NCBI RefSeq assembly: GCF_900111835.1
Contig: NZ_FOJP01000013.1
Coordinates: 1-64,000 of the forward strand
Origin: Metapseudomonas otitidis
GTDB lineage: Bacteria; Pseudomonadota; Gammaproteobacteria; Pseudomonadales; Pseudomonadaceae
Direction of reading: 5' to 3'
Length of the DNA stretch: 64,000 nucleotides
A model generated the notes under the pieces. The model saw nothing but the letters and a program-made list of their open reading frames with translations, was not told the origin of the DNA and made no database searches. Below are positions 16,720 to 24,731 of the stretch, one piece after another (position 1 is the first letter of the stretch; every line of letters starts with the position of its first letter). The position numbers and the translations under genes are program-made.

Positions 16720-18129
16720 ATGAAGCGCTACGAGAAATTCGCGGACGAGATCGCCGAACTGATCCGCACCGGCGTCCTGGCGCCGGGCCAGAAGGTGCCC
16801 TCGGTGCGGCATGCCAGCCGCACCTACGGGGTCAGTGCCTCCACGGTGTTCCAGGCGTACTACCTGCTGGAGAGCCGCGGGCTGATCATGGCCCGCGCGC
16901 GCTCCGGCTACTTCGTCTGCCAGCACGTCAAGCGGCCGCTGCAGGAGCCCCAGGTGAGCAGCCGCGAGGCGGCCACCACCGAGGTGGACGTGAGCGAGCT
17001 GGTGTTCTCGGTGCTCAGTTCGATCCGTGACCCGGACACGGTGCCCTTCGGCTCGGCCTTCCCCAGCCCGGACCTGTTCCCCCTGCAACGCCTGGCGCGC
17101 TCGATGGCCCATGCGGTGCGCGACATGGACCCGCGCTCCACCGTGGCCGACATGACACCGGGCAACCACGGCCTGCGCCGGCAGATCGCCCTGCGCTACA
17201 TGGTCGGCGGGCTGCCGCTGCCCATCGAGGAGCTGGTGATCACCAACGGCGCCCTGGAGGCGCTGAACCTCTGCCTGCAGGTGGTGACCCGGCCAGGCGA
17301 CCTGGTGGCCATCGAGTCACCGGCGTTCTACGCCAGCCTGCAGGTGCTGGAGCGGCTCAAGCTGAAGGCGGTGGAAATCCCCGTGCACCCGCGCGAGGGC
17401 ATCGACCTGGAGGTGCTGGAGCGCAGCCTGGCGAGCCTGCCGATCAAGGCCTGCTGGTTCATGAGCAACTTCCACAACCCGCTCGGGGCGAGCCTGACCG
17501 AGGAACGCAAGAAGCACCTGGCGGGGCTGCTGGCCCGCTACCAGGTGCCGATGATCGAGGACGACGTGTACGCCGAGCTGTACTTCGGCCAGCACGCGCC
17601 CAAGCCGGTGAAGGCCTTCGACAACGAAGGGCTGGTGATGCACTGCAGTTCGTTCTCCAAGAGCCTGGCGCCGGGCTACCGGGTCGGCTGGGTGGCGGGT
17701 GGGCGCTATGCCGGGGAGATCGAGCGGCTGAAGCTGATGACCAGCATCTCCGCTTCGGTGCCGGCCCAGGCGGCCATTGCCGACTACCTGCAGCACGGCG
17801 GCTACGACCGCCACCTGCGGCGCCTGCGCTATGCGCTGGAGAGCCAGCAGAACGCGATGCTGGCGGCGGTGGCCCGACACCTGCCGGAGCAGACCGGGGT
17901 CAGCCGGCCCGACGGCGGTTACTTCCTCTGGCTGGAATTCCCCCGCCAGGTGGATGCGCTGCGGCTGTTCCAGCTGGCCCTGGCCCAGGGCATCAGCATC
18001 GCGCCGGGGCCGATCTTCTCCGCGACCCGCAGCTACGGGCATTGCGCCCGCCTCAACTACGGCCACCCCTGGACGCCCCGCAGCGAGCAGGCGGTGGAGA
18101 CCCTCGGGCGCATCATCAAGTCCCTCTGA
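16720..18129 (+). CDS. MocR-type GntR-family transcription regulator (PLP-binding)
   Basis: A 469-residue fusion of an N-terminal GntR winged helix (about 1-70: KVPSVRHASRTYGVSASTVFQAYYLLE) and a fold-type I aminotransferase domain. The PLP lysine is visible in CSSFSKSLAPGYRVGW, and the PLP-ring Asp region in MIEDDVYAELYF. Such proteins are regulators that use PLP or an amino-substrate as effector. I start at the ATG at 16720 (MKRYEKFADEIAELI) because the domain begins there and AGGA lies 4 bp upstream. The ATG at 16645, 4 bp after the ccoG stop, would add 25 unlikely residues. Position after a ccoG paralogue suggests orthology to P. aeruginosa PA4132 (MpaR). This is inference. Confidence 0.9.
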   Translation: MKRYEKFADEIAELIRTGVLAPGQKVPSVRHASRTYGVSASTVFQAYYLLESRGLIMARARSGYFVCQHVKRPLQEPQVSSREAATTEVDVSELVFSVLSSIRDPDTVPFGSAFPSPDLFPLQRLARSMAHAVRDMDPRSTVADMTPGNHGLRRQIALRYMVGGLPLPIEELVITNGALEALNLCLQVVTRPGDLVAIESPAFYASLQVLERLKLKAVEIPVHPREGIDLEVLERSLASLPIKACWFMSNFHNPLGASLTEERKKHLAGLLARYQVPMIEDDVYAELYFGQHAPKPVKAFDNEGLVMHCSSFSKSLAPGYRVGWVAGGRYAGEIERLKLMTSISASVPAQAAIADYLQHGGYDRHLRRLRYALESQQNAMLAAVARHLPEQTGVSRPDGGYFLWLEFPRQVDALRLFQLALAQGISIAPGPIFSATRSYGHCARLNYGHPWTPRSEQAVETLGRIIKSL

Positions 18130-18556
18130 GCGCCCTTCCCCACATCAATGGCCGGCTCGTTCATTGACCTGAACTTTGCCGGCTTTTGTGTGTTCTATGC
18201 TTCAGGTTCGATACACAGTCGCTACGAAGTTGCCATGGCAGCGAAGTGCGGCGGTGTTTGAATCACGCGGGCGGCCCCATGTTCCGCCTGTGACGGTGTA
18301 TGAACTTTTCACGCGAGCCTAGAGCTGGCGGCAAGTTTGCCTATATACTTCGCCCACCTCCCGATACGCATTGCGACCTCGCTGTAACACAGGCGCCATG
18401 CGGCCTGGGCGGATCACGAAGACAACCTCGAGGTTGCAACAGGATTGTGCAAGGCACGCACACTCCTCTTCCGGCGAAAGTTGCAAAGGGCATTCGACCC
18501 TTCATCACCGGAACTTGGATCAAGACCATTTCAACAGCACACAAGCGGATCATTAC
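18130..18556. other. Long non-coding leader region
   Basis: 427 bp with no supported gene. A GCCGGC...GCCGGC pair with a long loop and a TTTT run at about 18150-18187 may terminate the MocR gene. Further on, TATACT at about 18343 could be a -10 element, which would leave an untranslated leader of roughly 200 nt before the GTG start at 18557. I could not fold a convincing riboswitch from it. Confidence 0.35.
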
Positions 18557-18754
18557 GTGACGAAAGACGAACTGCGCGCCGAACTCGAGCGCCAGGAGAA
18601 ACGTTACAAGGATGTATATGGCGGGGAAGTCACCACCTACGCCGCCCAGCCGGACCCCGAACGCAAGCCCTGGCGCAAACGCCCCAACTACCTGGACCAG
18701 GCCTTCGAGCGCGAGCTCCAGAAGATGGAAAAAGAGCTCAAGCAATCGGACTGA
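18557..18754 (+). CDS. Conserved small charged protein (65 aa)
   Basis: Starts at GTG 18557 ([20 protein letters not shown]) and ends with a helical, highly charged tail ([16 protein letters not shown]). It is mostly predicted alpha-helix, with a Pro/Arg-rich centre ([17 protein letters not shown]). No family recognised. The open frame extends upstream as far as 18371, but that part is not protein-like. There is no strong Shine-Dalgarno before the GTG, so the start is tentative. A strong hairpin follows the gene. Confidence 0.6.
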   Translation: MTKDELRAELERQEKRYKDVYGGEVTTYAAQPDPERKPWRKRPNYLDQAFERELQKMEKELKQSD

Positions 18755-18775
18755 AACGATTTTTAAACAAAGCCT

Positions 18776-18802
18776 GCGCAGCCCTCGCTTCTAGGGCTGC
18801 GC
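18776..18802 (+). terminator. Hairpin after the 65-residue gene (possible terminator)
   Basis: GCGCAGCCCT (18776-18785) pairs perfectly with AGGGCTGCGC (18793-18802) over a 7-nt loop. There is no T-tract after it, so termination is likely but not certain. Confidence 0.55.
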
Positions 18803-18907
18803 TGCCATGACGCACGGAACGATACGACCAATCGGCGGTCCGGAGCTGGGCGGGAAGCGGTTTTCTGGCATAATCCGCGCCCCCTAACCAGCCGTCATAC
18901 AACCTTC

Positions 18908-20380
18908 ATGTTCGATCTCTTCAGCGGGCTTGATGCCTGGCTGGTGCTGAGCCTGGTGCTCGCCCTGGCATTCGTCCTGACCTTCGAGTTCATCAACGGT
19001 TTCCATGACACCGCCAACGCGGTCGCCACGGTCATCTACACCAAGGCCATGTCGCCCTACCGGGCGGTGGTGCTCTCCGGCATCTTCAACTTCCTCGGCG
19101 TGCTGCTGGGTGGAGTCGGCGTGGCCTATGCCATCGTCCACCTGCTGCCGGTGGAGCTGCTCATCAACGTCAACACCGGCCACGGGCTGGCCATGGTGTT
19201 CTCGCTGCTGGCGGCGGCCATCACCTGGAACCTGGGCACCTGGTACTTCGGTATCCCGGCATCCAGCTCCCACACCCTGATCGGTTCGATCCTCGGCGTT
19301 GGCCTGGCCAACGCGCTGATCTCCGACCTGCCCCTGGGCGAGGGCGTGAACTGGGGCAAGGCCATCGACATCGGCCTGTCGCTGATCTTTTCCCCGGCGG
19401 CCGGCTTCATGGTCGCAGCCCTGGTGCTGCTGAGCCTGAAGTGGCTGTATCCGCTGTCGAAGATGCACAAGACGCCGGAAACCCGTAAGGAACTGGACGA
19501 CAAGAAACACCCGCCGTTCTGGAACCGTCTGGTACTGGTGCTCTCCGCCATGGCCGTGAGCTTCGTGCACGGCTCCAACGACGGCCAGAAGGGCATCGGC
19601 CTGATCATGCTGGTGCTGATCGGCATCGTTCCGGCCAAGTTCGTGCTGGACCTGAACAGCACCACCTACCAGATCGAGCGCACCCGCGACGCCGCCACTC
19701 ACCTGAGCCAGTTCTACCAGCGCCACACCGACACCCTCGGTGAGATGCTGGCCCTCGGCAAAGCCAACGTGAGCGAGATGCCGCAGGCGTTCCGCTGCGA
19801 GCCGAAGCAGACCGAGGCGACCATCGCCGGCCTGCTGGGCAACCTTCAGGGCGTGCAGAGCTACGCCGACATGAGCGAGGAGAAGCGCGTCGAGACCCGC
19901 CGCTACCTGCTCTGCCTGGACGACACGGCGAAGAAGGTGGGCAAGCTGTCCGACCTGCCGGCCCGTGAAAAGGCCGACCTGGAGAAGCTGCGCAAGGACC
20001 TGACCGCCACCACCGAGTACGCCCCCTTCTGGGTGATCATCGCGGTGGCCCTGGCCCTGGGCATCGGCACCATGGTCGGCTGGAAGCGCGTGGTGCTCAC
20101 CGTCGGCGAGAAGATCGGCAAGCAGGGCATGAGCTACGCCCAGGGCATGAGCGCGCAGATCACCGCCGCCATCGCCATCGGCATGGCCAACATCTACAGC
20201 CTGCCGGTCTCCACCACCCACGTGCTCTCCTCCGGCGTGGCCGGCACCATGGTCGCCAACAAGAGCGGCCTGCAGGGCGGCACCGTGCGCAACATCCTGA
20301 TGGCCTGGGTGCTGACCCTGCCCACCTCGATGGCGCTCTCCGCCGGCCTGTTCTGGCTGGCGACCACGCTGTTCGTCTGA
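18908..20380 (+). CDS. pitA: Low-affinity inorganic phosphate transporter, PiT family
   Basis: Proton- or metal-phosphate symporter in the inner membrane. The 490 residues carry the two PiT signature repeats, GFHDTANAVATVIYTKAM near the N-terminus and GSNDGQKGIGLIMLVLIG in the middle. Both halves have paired membrane spans, and a long hydrophilic loop (about 225-375) separates the last group. Length and loop match the E. coli PitA branch rather than the shorter PiT proteins that pair with a PhoU-like partner, and no such partner is adjacent. A CATAAT element about 40 bp upstream of the ATG may be the -10. It ends in the hairpin at 20399-20422. Confidence 0.94.
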   Translation: MFDLFSGLDAWLVLSLVLALAFVLTFEFINGFHDTANAVATVIYTKAMSPYRAVVLSGIFNFLGVLLGGVGVAYAIVHLLPVELLINVNTGHGLAMVFSLLAAAITWNLGTWYFGIPASSSHTLIGSILGVGLANALISDLPLGEGVNWGKAIDIGLSLIFSPAAGFMVAALVLLSLKWLYPLSKMHKTPETRKELDDKKHPPFWNRLVLVLSAMAVSFVHGSNDGQKGIGLIMLVLIGIVPAKFVLDLNSTTYQIERTRDAATHLSQFYQRHTDTLGEMLALGKANVSEMPQAFRCEPKQTEATIAGLLGNLQGVQSYADMSEEKRVETRRYLLCLDDTAKKVGKLSDLPAREKADLEKLRKDLTATTEYAPFWVIIAVALALGIGTMVGWKRVVLTVGEKIGKQGMSYAQGMSAQITAAIAIGMANIYSLPVSTTHVLSSGVAGTMVANKSGLQGGTVRNILMAWVLTLPTSMALSAGLFWLATTLFV

Positions 20381-20398
20381 GTCATCGGCTTCATCGAG

Positions 20399-20422
20399 AA
20401 AGGCGCCTGAGGGCGCCTTTTT
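20399..20422 (+). terminator. Rho-independent terminator of pitA
   Basis: AAAGGCGCC-TGAG-GGCGCCTTTTTT: a 7-bp GC-rich stem followed by a T-run, 18 bp after the stop codon. Confidence 0.92.
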
Positions 20423-20596
20423 CATGCCTGCTCGCCGGCCGGGGCGTCGCTGAATACCTGTGGAAAGTTCCGACATACAGGCATTTCGCCAGCCTCAAGC
20501 TTTAATGGGTAATGACCGACACAGTGGGGGACGCGACCACCAGAAGCCGCGCACTTGCCGCACTCGGCACCCCGCCCCAACCGGACGCACGAAGCC

Positions 20597-22474
20597 ATGA
20601 CCAAAAATATGAAGTTCAGCCACAAGATCCTGCTCGCCGCCTCGCTGGTGGTGATCGCGGCCTTCTCGCTGTTCACCCTGTACAACGACTACCTGCAACG
20701 GAATGCGATCCGGGAAGACCTGGAGAGTTACCTGAAGGAAATGGGTAACGTCACCGCCGGCAACATCCAGAACTGGCTCTCCGGCCGGATCCTGATGGTG
20801 GAGAACCTGGCCCAGAACATTGCCCAGCACCCCGAGCCGGATGCAGTGGCCAAGCTGCTGGAGCAGAAGGCGCTGACATCCACCTTCGCCTTCACCTACC
20901 TGGGCACCCAGGACGGTGCCTTCACCATGCGCCCGGACGAGGCGATGCCGGCCGGCTACGACCCCCGTCAGCGCCCCTGGTACAAGGACGCCATCGCCGC
21001 CGGTTCGACCACCCTGACCGAGCCCTACATCGATGCGGCGACCAAGGTGCTGATCATGACCATCGCCACGCCGGCGCCCGGCCAGGGCGTGGTGGGCGGC
21101 GACCTGAGCCTGGAAACCATGCAGCAGATCGTCAACTCGCTGGACTTCCAGGGCATGGGCTACGCCTTCCTGGTGAGCGAGGACGGCACCATCCTGGTCC
21201 ACCCCAACAAGAACCTGGTGATGAAGAAGCTGGCGGAGGTCTACCCGACCAACACCCCGCGCATCAGCACCGACTTCACCGAGACGGAGCTGGACGGCAA
21301 GCCCAGCATCCTCACCTTCGCGCCCATCAAGGGGCTGCCGACGGTGAAGTGGTACATCGGCCTGTCCATCGACAAGGCCCAGGCCTTCTCGATGCTCAAC
21401 GAGTTCCGCACCTCGGCCATCATCGTCATGGTGATCTCGGTGGTGATCATCATCCTCCTGCTGGGCATGCTGATCCGCTTCCTGATGCAGCCGCTGCTGC
21501 TGATGGGCCGTGCCATGAGCGACATCGCCCAGGGCGAAGGCGACCTGACCCGTCGGCTGGAGGTGCATTCCCAGGATGAATTCGGCGAGCTGGCCCAGGC
21601 CTTCAACCGTTTCGTCGAGCGGATCCACGCCTCCATCCGCGAGGTCTCGGCCACCACGCGCCAGGTGAACGAGGTCGCCCAGTTGGTGCTGAATGCCTCG
21701 AACTCCTCCATGAGCAACTCCGACGAGCAGGCGCAGCGCACCAACAGCGTGGCGGCGGCGATCAACGAGCTGGGCGCGGCCGCCCAGGAGATCGCCCGCA
21801 ACGCGGCGGATGCTTCCCACCAGGCCTCCGATGCCAAGGACCAGTCGGAAGACGGCCGCCAGGTGGTGGAGCAGACCATCAAGGCCATGAGCGACCTGTC
21901 GGCGAAGATCAGCACCTCCTGCGCCAACATCGAGGCCCTCAACGCCAAGACGGTGAACATCGGGCAGATCCTGGAGGTGATCAAGGGCATCTCCGAGCAG
22001 ACCAACCTGCTGGCGCTGAACGCGGCCATCGAGGCCGCCCGCGCGGGCGAAGCCGGGCGCGGCTTCGCGGTGGTGGCGGACGAAGTGCGCAACCTGGCCC
22101 ACCGTACCCAGGAGTCGGCACAGGAGATCCAGAAGATGATCGAGGAGCTGCAGGTAGGCGCTCGCGAGGCGGTCAACACCATGACCGAGAGCCAGCGCTA
22201 CAGCGAGGAGAGCGTGACCATCGCCAACCAGGCCGGCGAGCGTCTCTCCAGCGTGACCCTGCGCATCGGCGAGATCGACGGCATGAACCAGTCGGTGGCG
22301 ACCGCGACGGAAGAGCAGACCTCGGTGGTGGAGTCCCTCAACGTGGACATCAACGAGATCAACATGCTCAACCAGGAAGGCGTGGAGAACCTGCAGGCGA
22401 CCCTGCGTGCCTGTGCGGACCTGGAGCAACAGGCCGCCCGCCTGAAGCACCTGGTGGACAGCTTCCGCATCTGA
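20597..22474 (+). CDS. Methyl-accepting chemotaxis receptor, PctA/PctB/PctC type (amino acids)
   Basis: Inner-membrane chemoreceptor of 625 residues. Order: membrane span (about 10-30), periplasmic dCache_1 domain (about 35-275), second span (about 277-300), HAMP ([20 protein letters not shown]), and signalling domain with the invariant hairpin tip ([20 protein letters not shown]). The ligand pocket carries the amino-acid dCache signature: [12 protein letters not shown] and the downstream Asp in VVGGDLSL. Closest in my memory to the P. aeruginosa Pct receptors, whose genes also lie just upstream of purU and mvaT. Start at the ATG 20597 ([15 protein letters not shown]) rather than the in-frame ATG at 20555. 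No C-terminal methylation-enzyme pentapeptide. Which Pct paralogue it is cannot be said. Confidence 0.94.
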   Translation: MTKNMKFSHKILLAASLVVIAAFSLFTLYNDYLQRNAIREDLESYLKEMGNVTAGNIQNWLSGRILMVENLAQNIAQHPEPDAVAKLLEQKALTSTFAFTYLGTQDGAFTMRPDEAMPAGYDPRQRPWYKDAIAAGSTTLTEPYIDAATKVLIMTIATPAPGQGVVGGDLSLETMQQIVNSLDFQGMGYAFLVSEDGTILVHPNKNLVMKKLAEVYPTNTPRISTDFTETELDGKPSILTFAPIKGLPTVKWYIGLSIDKAQAFSMLNEFRTSAIIVMVISVVIIILLLGMLIRFLMQPLLLMGRAMSDIAQGEGDLTRRLEVHSQDEFGELAQAFNRFVERIHASIREVSATTRQVNEVAQLVLNASNSSMSNSDEQAQRTNSVAAAINELGAAAQEIARNAADASHQASDAKDQSEDGRQVVEQTIKAMSDLSAKISTSCANIEALNAKTVNIGQILEVIKGISEQTNLLALNAAIEAARAGEAGRGFAVVADEVRNLAHRTQESAQEIQKMIEELQVGAREAVNTMTESQRYSEESVTIANQAGERLSSVTLRIGEIDGMNQSVATATEEQTSVVESLNVDINEINMLNQEGVENLQATLRACADLEQQAARLKHLVDSFRI

Positions 22475-22487
22475 ACCGTCCGGGCAT

Positions 22488-22517
22488 GAAAAAGGCGCCT
22501 CAAGGCGCCTTTTTCGT
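22488..22517. terminator. Bidirectional terminator between chemoreceptor and the 58-residue gene
   Basis: GAAAAAGGCGCCT-CAA-GGCGCCTTTTTC: the stem is flanked by A- and T-tracts, so it can serve both strands. It overlaps the stop codon of the leftward gene (22500-22502). The stem is nearly the same as the pitA terminator. Confidence 0.9.
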
Positions 22518-22676
22518 GTCTTCCGCTTCGTCCTGGATCTGCTTCCAGAGGGCTTCGGCATCCGGGAAGTCGGTGCCGTCCTCCTCGTCCAGCGCCTCGG
22601 GGTCATAGCGCCGCACGCAGCCCTCGCCGAGGGTGGGCGGGGCTTTCGAGGTGGCGCGATCGAGCGGATCGGGCAT
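22500..22676 (-). CDS. Small acidic protein (58 aa)
   Basis: Starts MPDPLDRATSKAPPTLGEGC at the ATG at 22676 and ends DEAEDTKKAP. The middle is strongly acidic (YDPEALDEEDGTDFPDAEAL). No family recognised. It follows the CBS gene by 10 bp on the same strand, so it is probably its operon partner. The last codons and the stop lie inside the terminator stem, an economical arrangement that supports a genuine 3' end here. Confidence 0.65.
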   Translation of the reverse strand: MPDPLDRATSKAPPTLGEGCVRRYDPEALDEEDGTDFPDAEALWKQIQDEAEDTKKAP

Positions 22677-22686
22677 GGGCAGTCCC

Positions 22687-23106
22687 CTAGGCCAGGCGGC
22701 TGGCGTCGTGCTGGGCGAAGGCCTTGATCGCCCGCAGTGCATCACGGCGACTGAGTACGCCCACCAGCACTCCCCGCTCCACCACCGGCAAGGCCTCGCG
22801 CTGCTCACGCAGCAGGCGCTGGCAGACGTCGACCACGTCCTCGTCGGGGGAGACGCTGTCCAGCTGCGCCTGCATGCACGCGCCCACCACACCGCCTACA
22901 GCATCGTAGTAGGCACCGGAGAGGATGCCGCGCAGGCAATCGGATTCGGACAGCATGCCCAGCAGGTGGCCCTGGGCGTCCACCACCGGGGCACCGCTCA
23001 GGCGGTGCTCCAGCAGGCGCTCGATAGCCAGGAACAGGTCGGTCTCCGGCCGGAAGGTCACCTGGTGGTGGGTCATGTAGTCACGAACCTGGACGGACTT
23101 GAGCAT
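22687..23106 (-). CDS. Two-CBS-domain protein
   Basis: A 139-residue stand-alone Bateman module: CBS1 at about 8-68 (VRDYMTHHQVTFRPETDLFLAIERL, GAPVVDAQGHLLGMLSESDCLR) and CBS2 at about 76-130 (ALPVVERGVLVGVLSRRDALRAI). Such modules bind adenine nucleotides and act as energy-state sensors for partners. The partner is unknown here. It lies 30 bp downstream of purU on the same strand. Confidence 0.92.
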   Translation of the reverse strand: MLKSVQVRDYMTHHQVTFRPETDLFLAIERLLEHRLSGAPVVDAQGHLLGMLSESDCLRGILSGAYYDAVGGVVGACMQAQLDSVSPDEDVVDVCQRLLREQREALPVVERGVLVGVLSRRDALRAIKAFAQHDASRLA

Positions 23107-23136
23107 GGGATCGTTCCTTGTTCCGGCAGTGTGCGA

Positions 23137-23988
23137 TCAGTCGAAGACGACGGTCTTGTTGTCGTGCACCAGCACGCGGTCTTCCAGGTGGTAGCGCAGG
23201 CCACGGGCCAGCACCAGCTTCTCCACGTCCTTGCCGAGGCGGACCAGGTCTTCGATGTCGTCGCGGTGGCTGATGCGCACCACGTCCTGTTCGATGATCG
23301 GGCCGGCGTCCAGCTCTTCGGTGACGTAGTGGCAGGTGGCGCCGATCAATTTCACGCCACGCAGCGAGGCCTGGTGGTAAGGCTTGGCACCCACGAAGGA
23401 GGGCAGGAAGCTGTGGTGGATGTTGATCACCTGGTGGGCGTAGCGCTGGCACAGGTCCGGCGGGAGGATCTGCATGTAGCGCGCCAGGACCACGGTGTCG
23501 GCATTGTGTGCGTCGACCAGGCGGGACACCTCGGCGAAGGCCGGGGCCTTGTCCTTCGGGTCCACCGGTACGTGGAAGTAGGGGATGCCGTGCCACTCGA
23601 CCATGCTGCGCAGGTCGTCATGGTTGGCGATGACGCAGGGAATCTCGCAATCCAGCTCGCCGCTGTGCCAGCGGTGCAGCAGGTCGGCCAGGCAGTGGGA
23701 CTCGCGGCTGGCCATCAGCACCACGCGCTTCTTCACCGCCGAATCGGTGATGCGCCAGGACATGGAGAACTCCCGGGCAATCGGCGCGAAGGCCTGGCGG
23801 AAACCGTCCAGGTCGAACGGCAGCGAGTCGGCGCGGATTTCATGCCGCATGAAGAACCAACCGCTCTGGTTGTCGGAGTGATGGCTTGCCTCGGTAATCC
23901 AACCGTTATAGGTGGCCAGGAAATTACTCACCTTGGCGACAATGCCGACGCCGTCCGGGCAGGCAATCACCAGACGAAATGTGCGCAT
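23137..23988 (-). CDS. purU: Formyltetrahydrofolate deformylase
   Basis: Hydrolyses 10-formyl-THF to THF and formate, supplying formate for PurT-dependent purine synthesis and balancing one-carbon pools. The 283-residue protein starts MRTFRLVIACPDGVGIVAKV with an N-terminal ACT domain. A formyltransferase-like catalytic domain follows, with INIHHSFLPSF (catalytic His/Asn region) and GATCHYVTEELDAGPIIEQ. The ATG at 23988 has GGAG upstream and is preferred over the longer frame starting at 24066. The 5' region is shared divergently with mvaT, as in P. aeruginosa. Confidence 0.96.
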   Translation of the reverse strand: MRTFRLVIACPDGVGIVAKVSNFLATYNGWITEASHHSDNQSGWFFMRHEIRADSLPFDLDGFRQAFAPIAREFSMSWRITDSAVKKRVVLMASRESHCLADLLHRWHSGELDCEIPCVIANHDDLRSMVEWHGIPYFHVPVDPKDKAPAFAEVSRLVDAHNADTVVLARYMQILPPDLCQRYAHQVINIHHSFLPSFVGAKPYHQASLRGVKLIGATCHYVTEELDAGPIIEQDVVRISHRDDIEDLVRLGKDVEKLVLARGLRYHLEDRVLVHDNKTVVFD

Positions 23989-24218
23989 GGGAAACTCCAG
24001 ATACTTCGCAAAGGCGGCCATTCTAGCGGCACGCGGTGAAAACTTCAGCAGGCCCGAGCACTTCATCCGACGTCCCGCGTGCCCCTGCCAGGGGCATGGG
24101 TATTAGCACGCGGGTCTTCAATTGGCGGGGAGTTGTTCATGCCAGTTACGTGCGAACAACTAACAGGCCCGCCTGCATTCATTGGTAAAAAATATTCGAT
24201 TGATACTTTCCTGACATG

Positions 24219-24247
24219 TTTACTTGGTTTAGTGTCCTGACTATTAT
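24219..24247 (+). promoter_or_regulatory. Probable sigma-70 promoter of mvaT
   Basis: TTTACT (24219-24224) and TATTAT (24242-24247) are separated by exactly 17 bp, with the -10 five of six to consensus. It lies 42 bp before the mvaT ATG in a markedly AT-rich stretch (24160-24260). AT-rich DNA is what MvaT itself binds, so autorepression is plausible. Confidence 0.7.
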
Positions 24248-24289
24248 CCCTCCACATCATTCACCCCTAATTCACCAAGGGACGCCGAC

Positions 24290-24667
24290 ATGTCGCTGAT
24301 CAATGAATACCGCGCCACTGAAGAAGCCATCAAAGAACTCCAGGAGCGCCTGAAGAACCTGTCCCAGGACGACAAGCTGCAGAAAGAACTGGAATTCGAA
24401 GGCAAACTCCGCACCCTGATGGGCGAATACCAGAAGTCCCTGCGCGATATCATTGCCCTGCTCGACCCCGAGGCCAAAGCCGCCAAGCAACCGCGCGCTG
24501 CCAAGCCGGCCACTGGTACCAAGCGTGCCCGCAAGGTCAAGCAGTACAAGAACCCGAACACCGGCGAAGTCATCGAAACCAAAGGTGGCAACCACAAGAC
24601 CCTGAAAGAGTGGAAAGCCAAGTGGGGCGCCGAAACCGTTGAAAGCTGGGCCACCCTGCTGGGCTGA
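24290..24667 (+). CDS. mvaT: H-NS-family transcriptional silencer MvaT
   Basis: Nucleoid-associated protein that silences AT-rich and horizontally acquired DNA in Pseudomonas. 125 residues, nearly identical to the P. aeruginosa protein as I remember it. The N-terminal coiled-coil oligomerisation part is at 1-62 (MSLINEYRATEEAIKELQER), followed by a flexible Ala/Lys/Pro linker (67-82). The C-terminal DNA-binding domain has the AT-pincer elements (RKVKQYKNPNTGEVIETKGG, NHKTLKEWKAKWG). AAGGGA lies 7 bp before the ATG. It is likely to target the AT-richer genes in the window, such as the nuclease-like gene. This is inference. Confidence 0.98.
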   Translation: MSLINEYRATEEAIKELQERLKNLSQDDKLQKELEFEGKLRTLMGEYQKSLRDIIALLDPEAKAAKQPRAAKPATGTKRARKVKQYKNPNTGEVIETKGGNHKTLKEWKAKWGAETVESWATLLG

Positions 24668-24684
24668 TTCAGTCGGTTTCAACA

Positions 24685-24712
24685 AAAACGCCAGCGGATG
24701 CTGGCGTTTTTT
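24685..24712 (+). terminator. Rho-independent terminator of mvaT
   Basis: AAAACGCCAGC-GGAT-GCTGGCGTTTTTT, with A- and T-tracts on both sides. It probably also serves the convergent sbcB gene. Confidence 0.93.
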
Positions 24713-24731
24713 ATTGCCTGTTCGAACAGGA

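Noticed and set aside
20495-22606. 703-codon leftward frame opposite the chemoreceptor
   Set aside because: Shadow of a strongly supported chemoreceptor gene. Low-complexity His/Gly/Leu composition.
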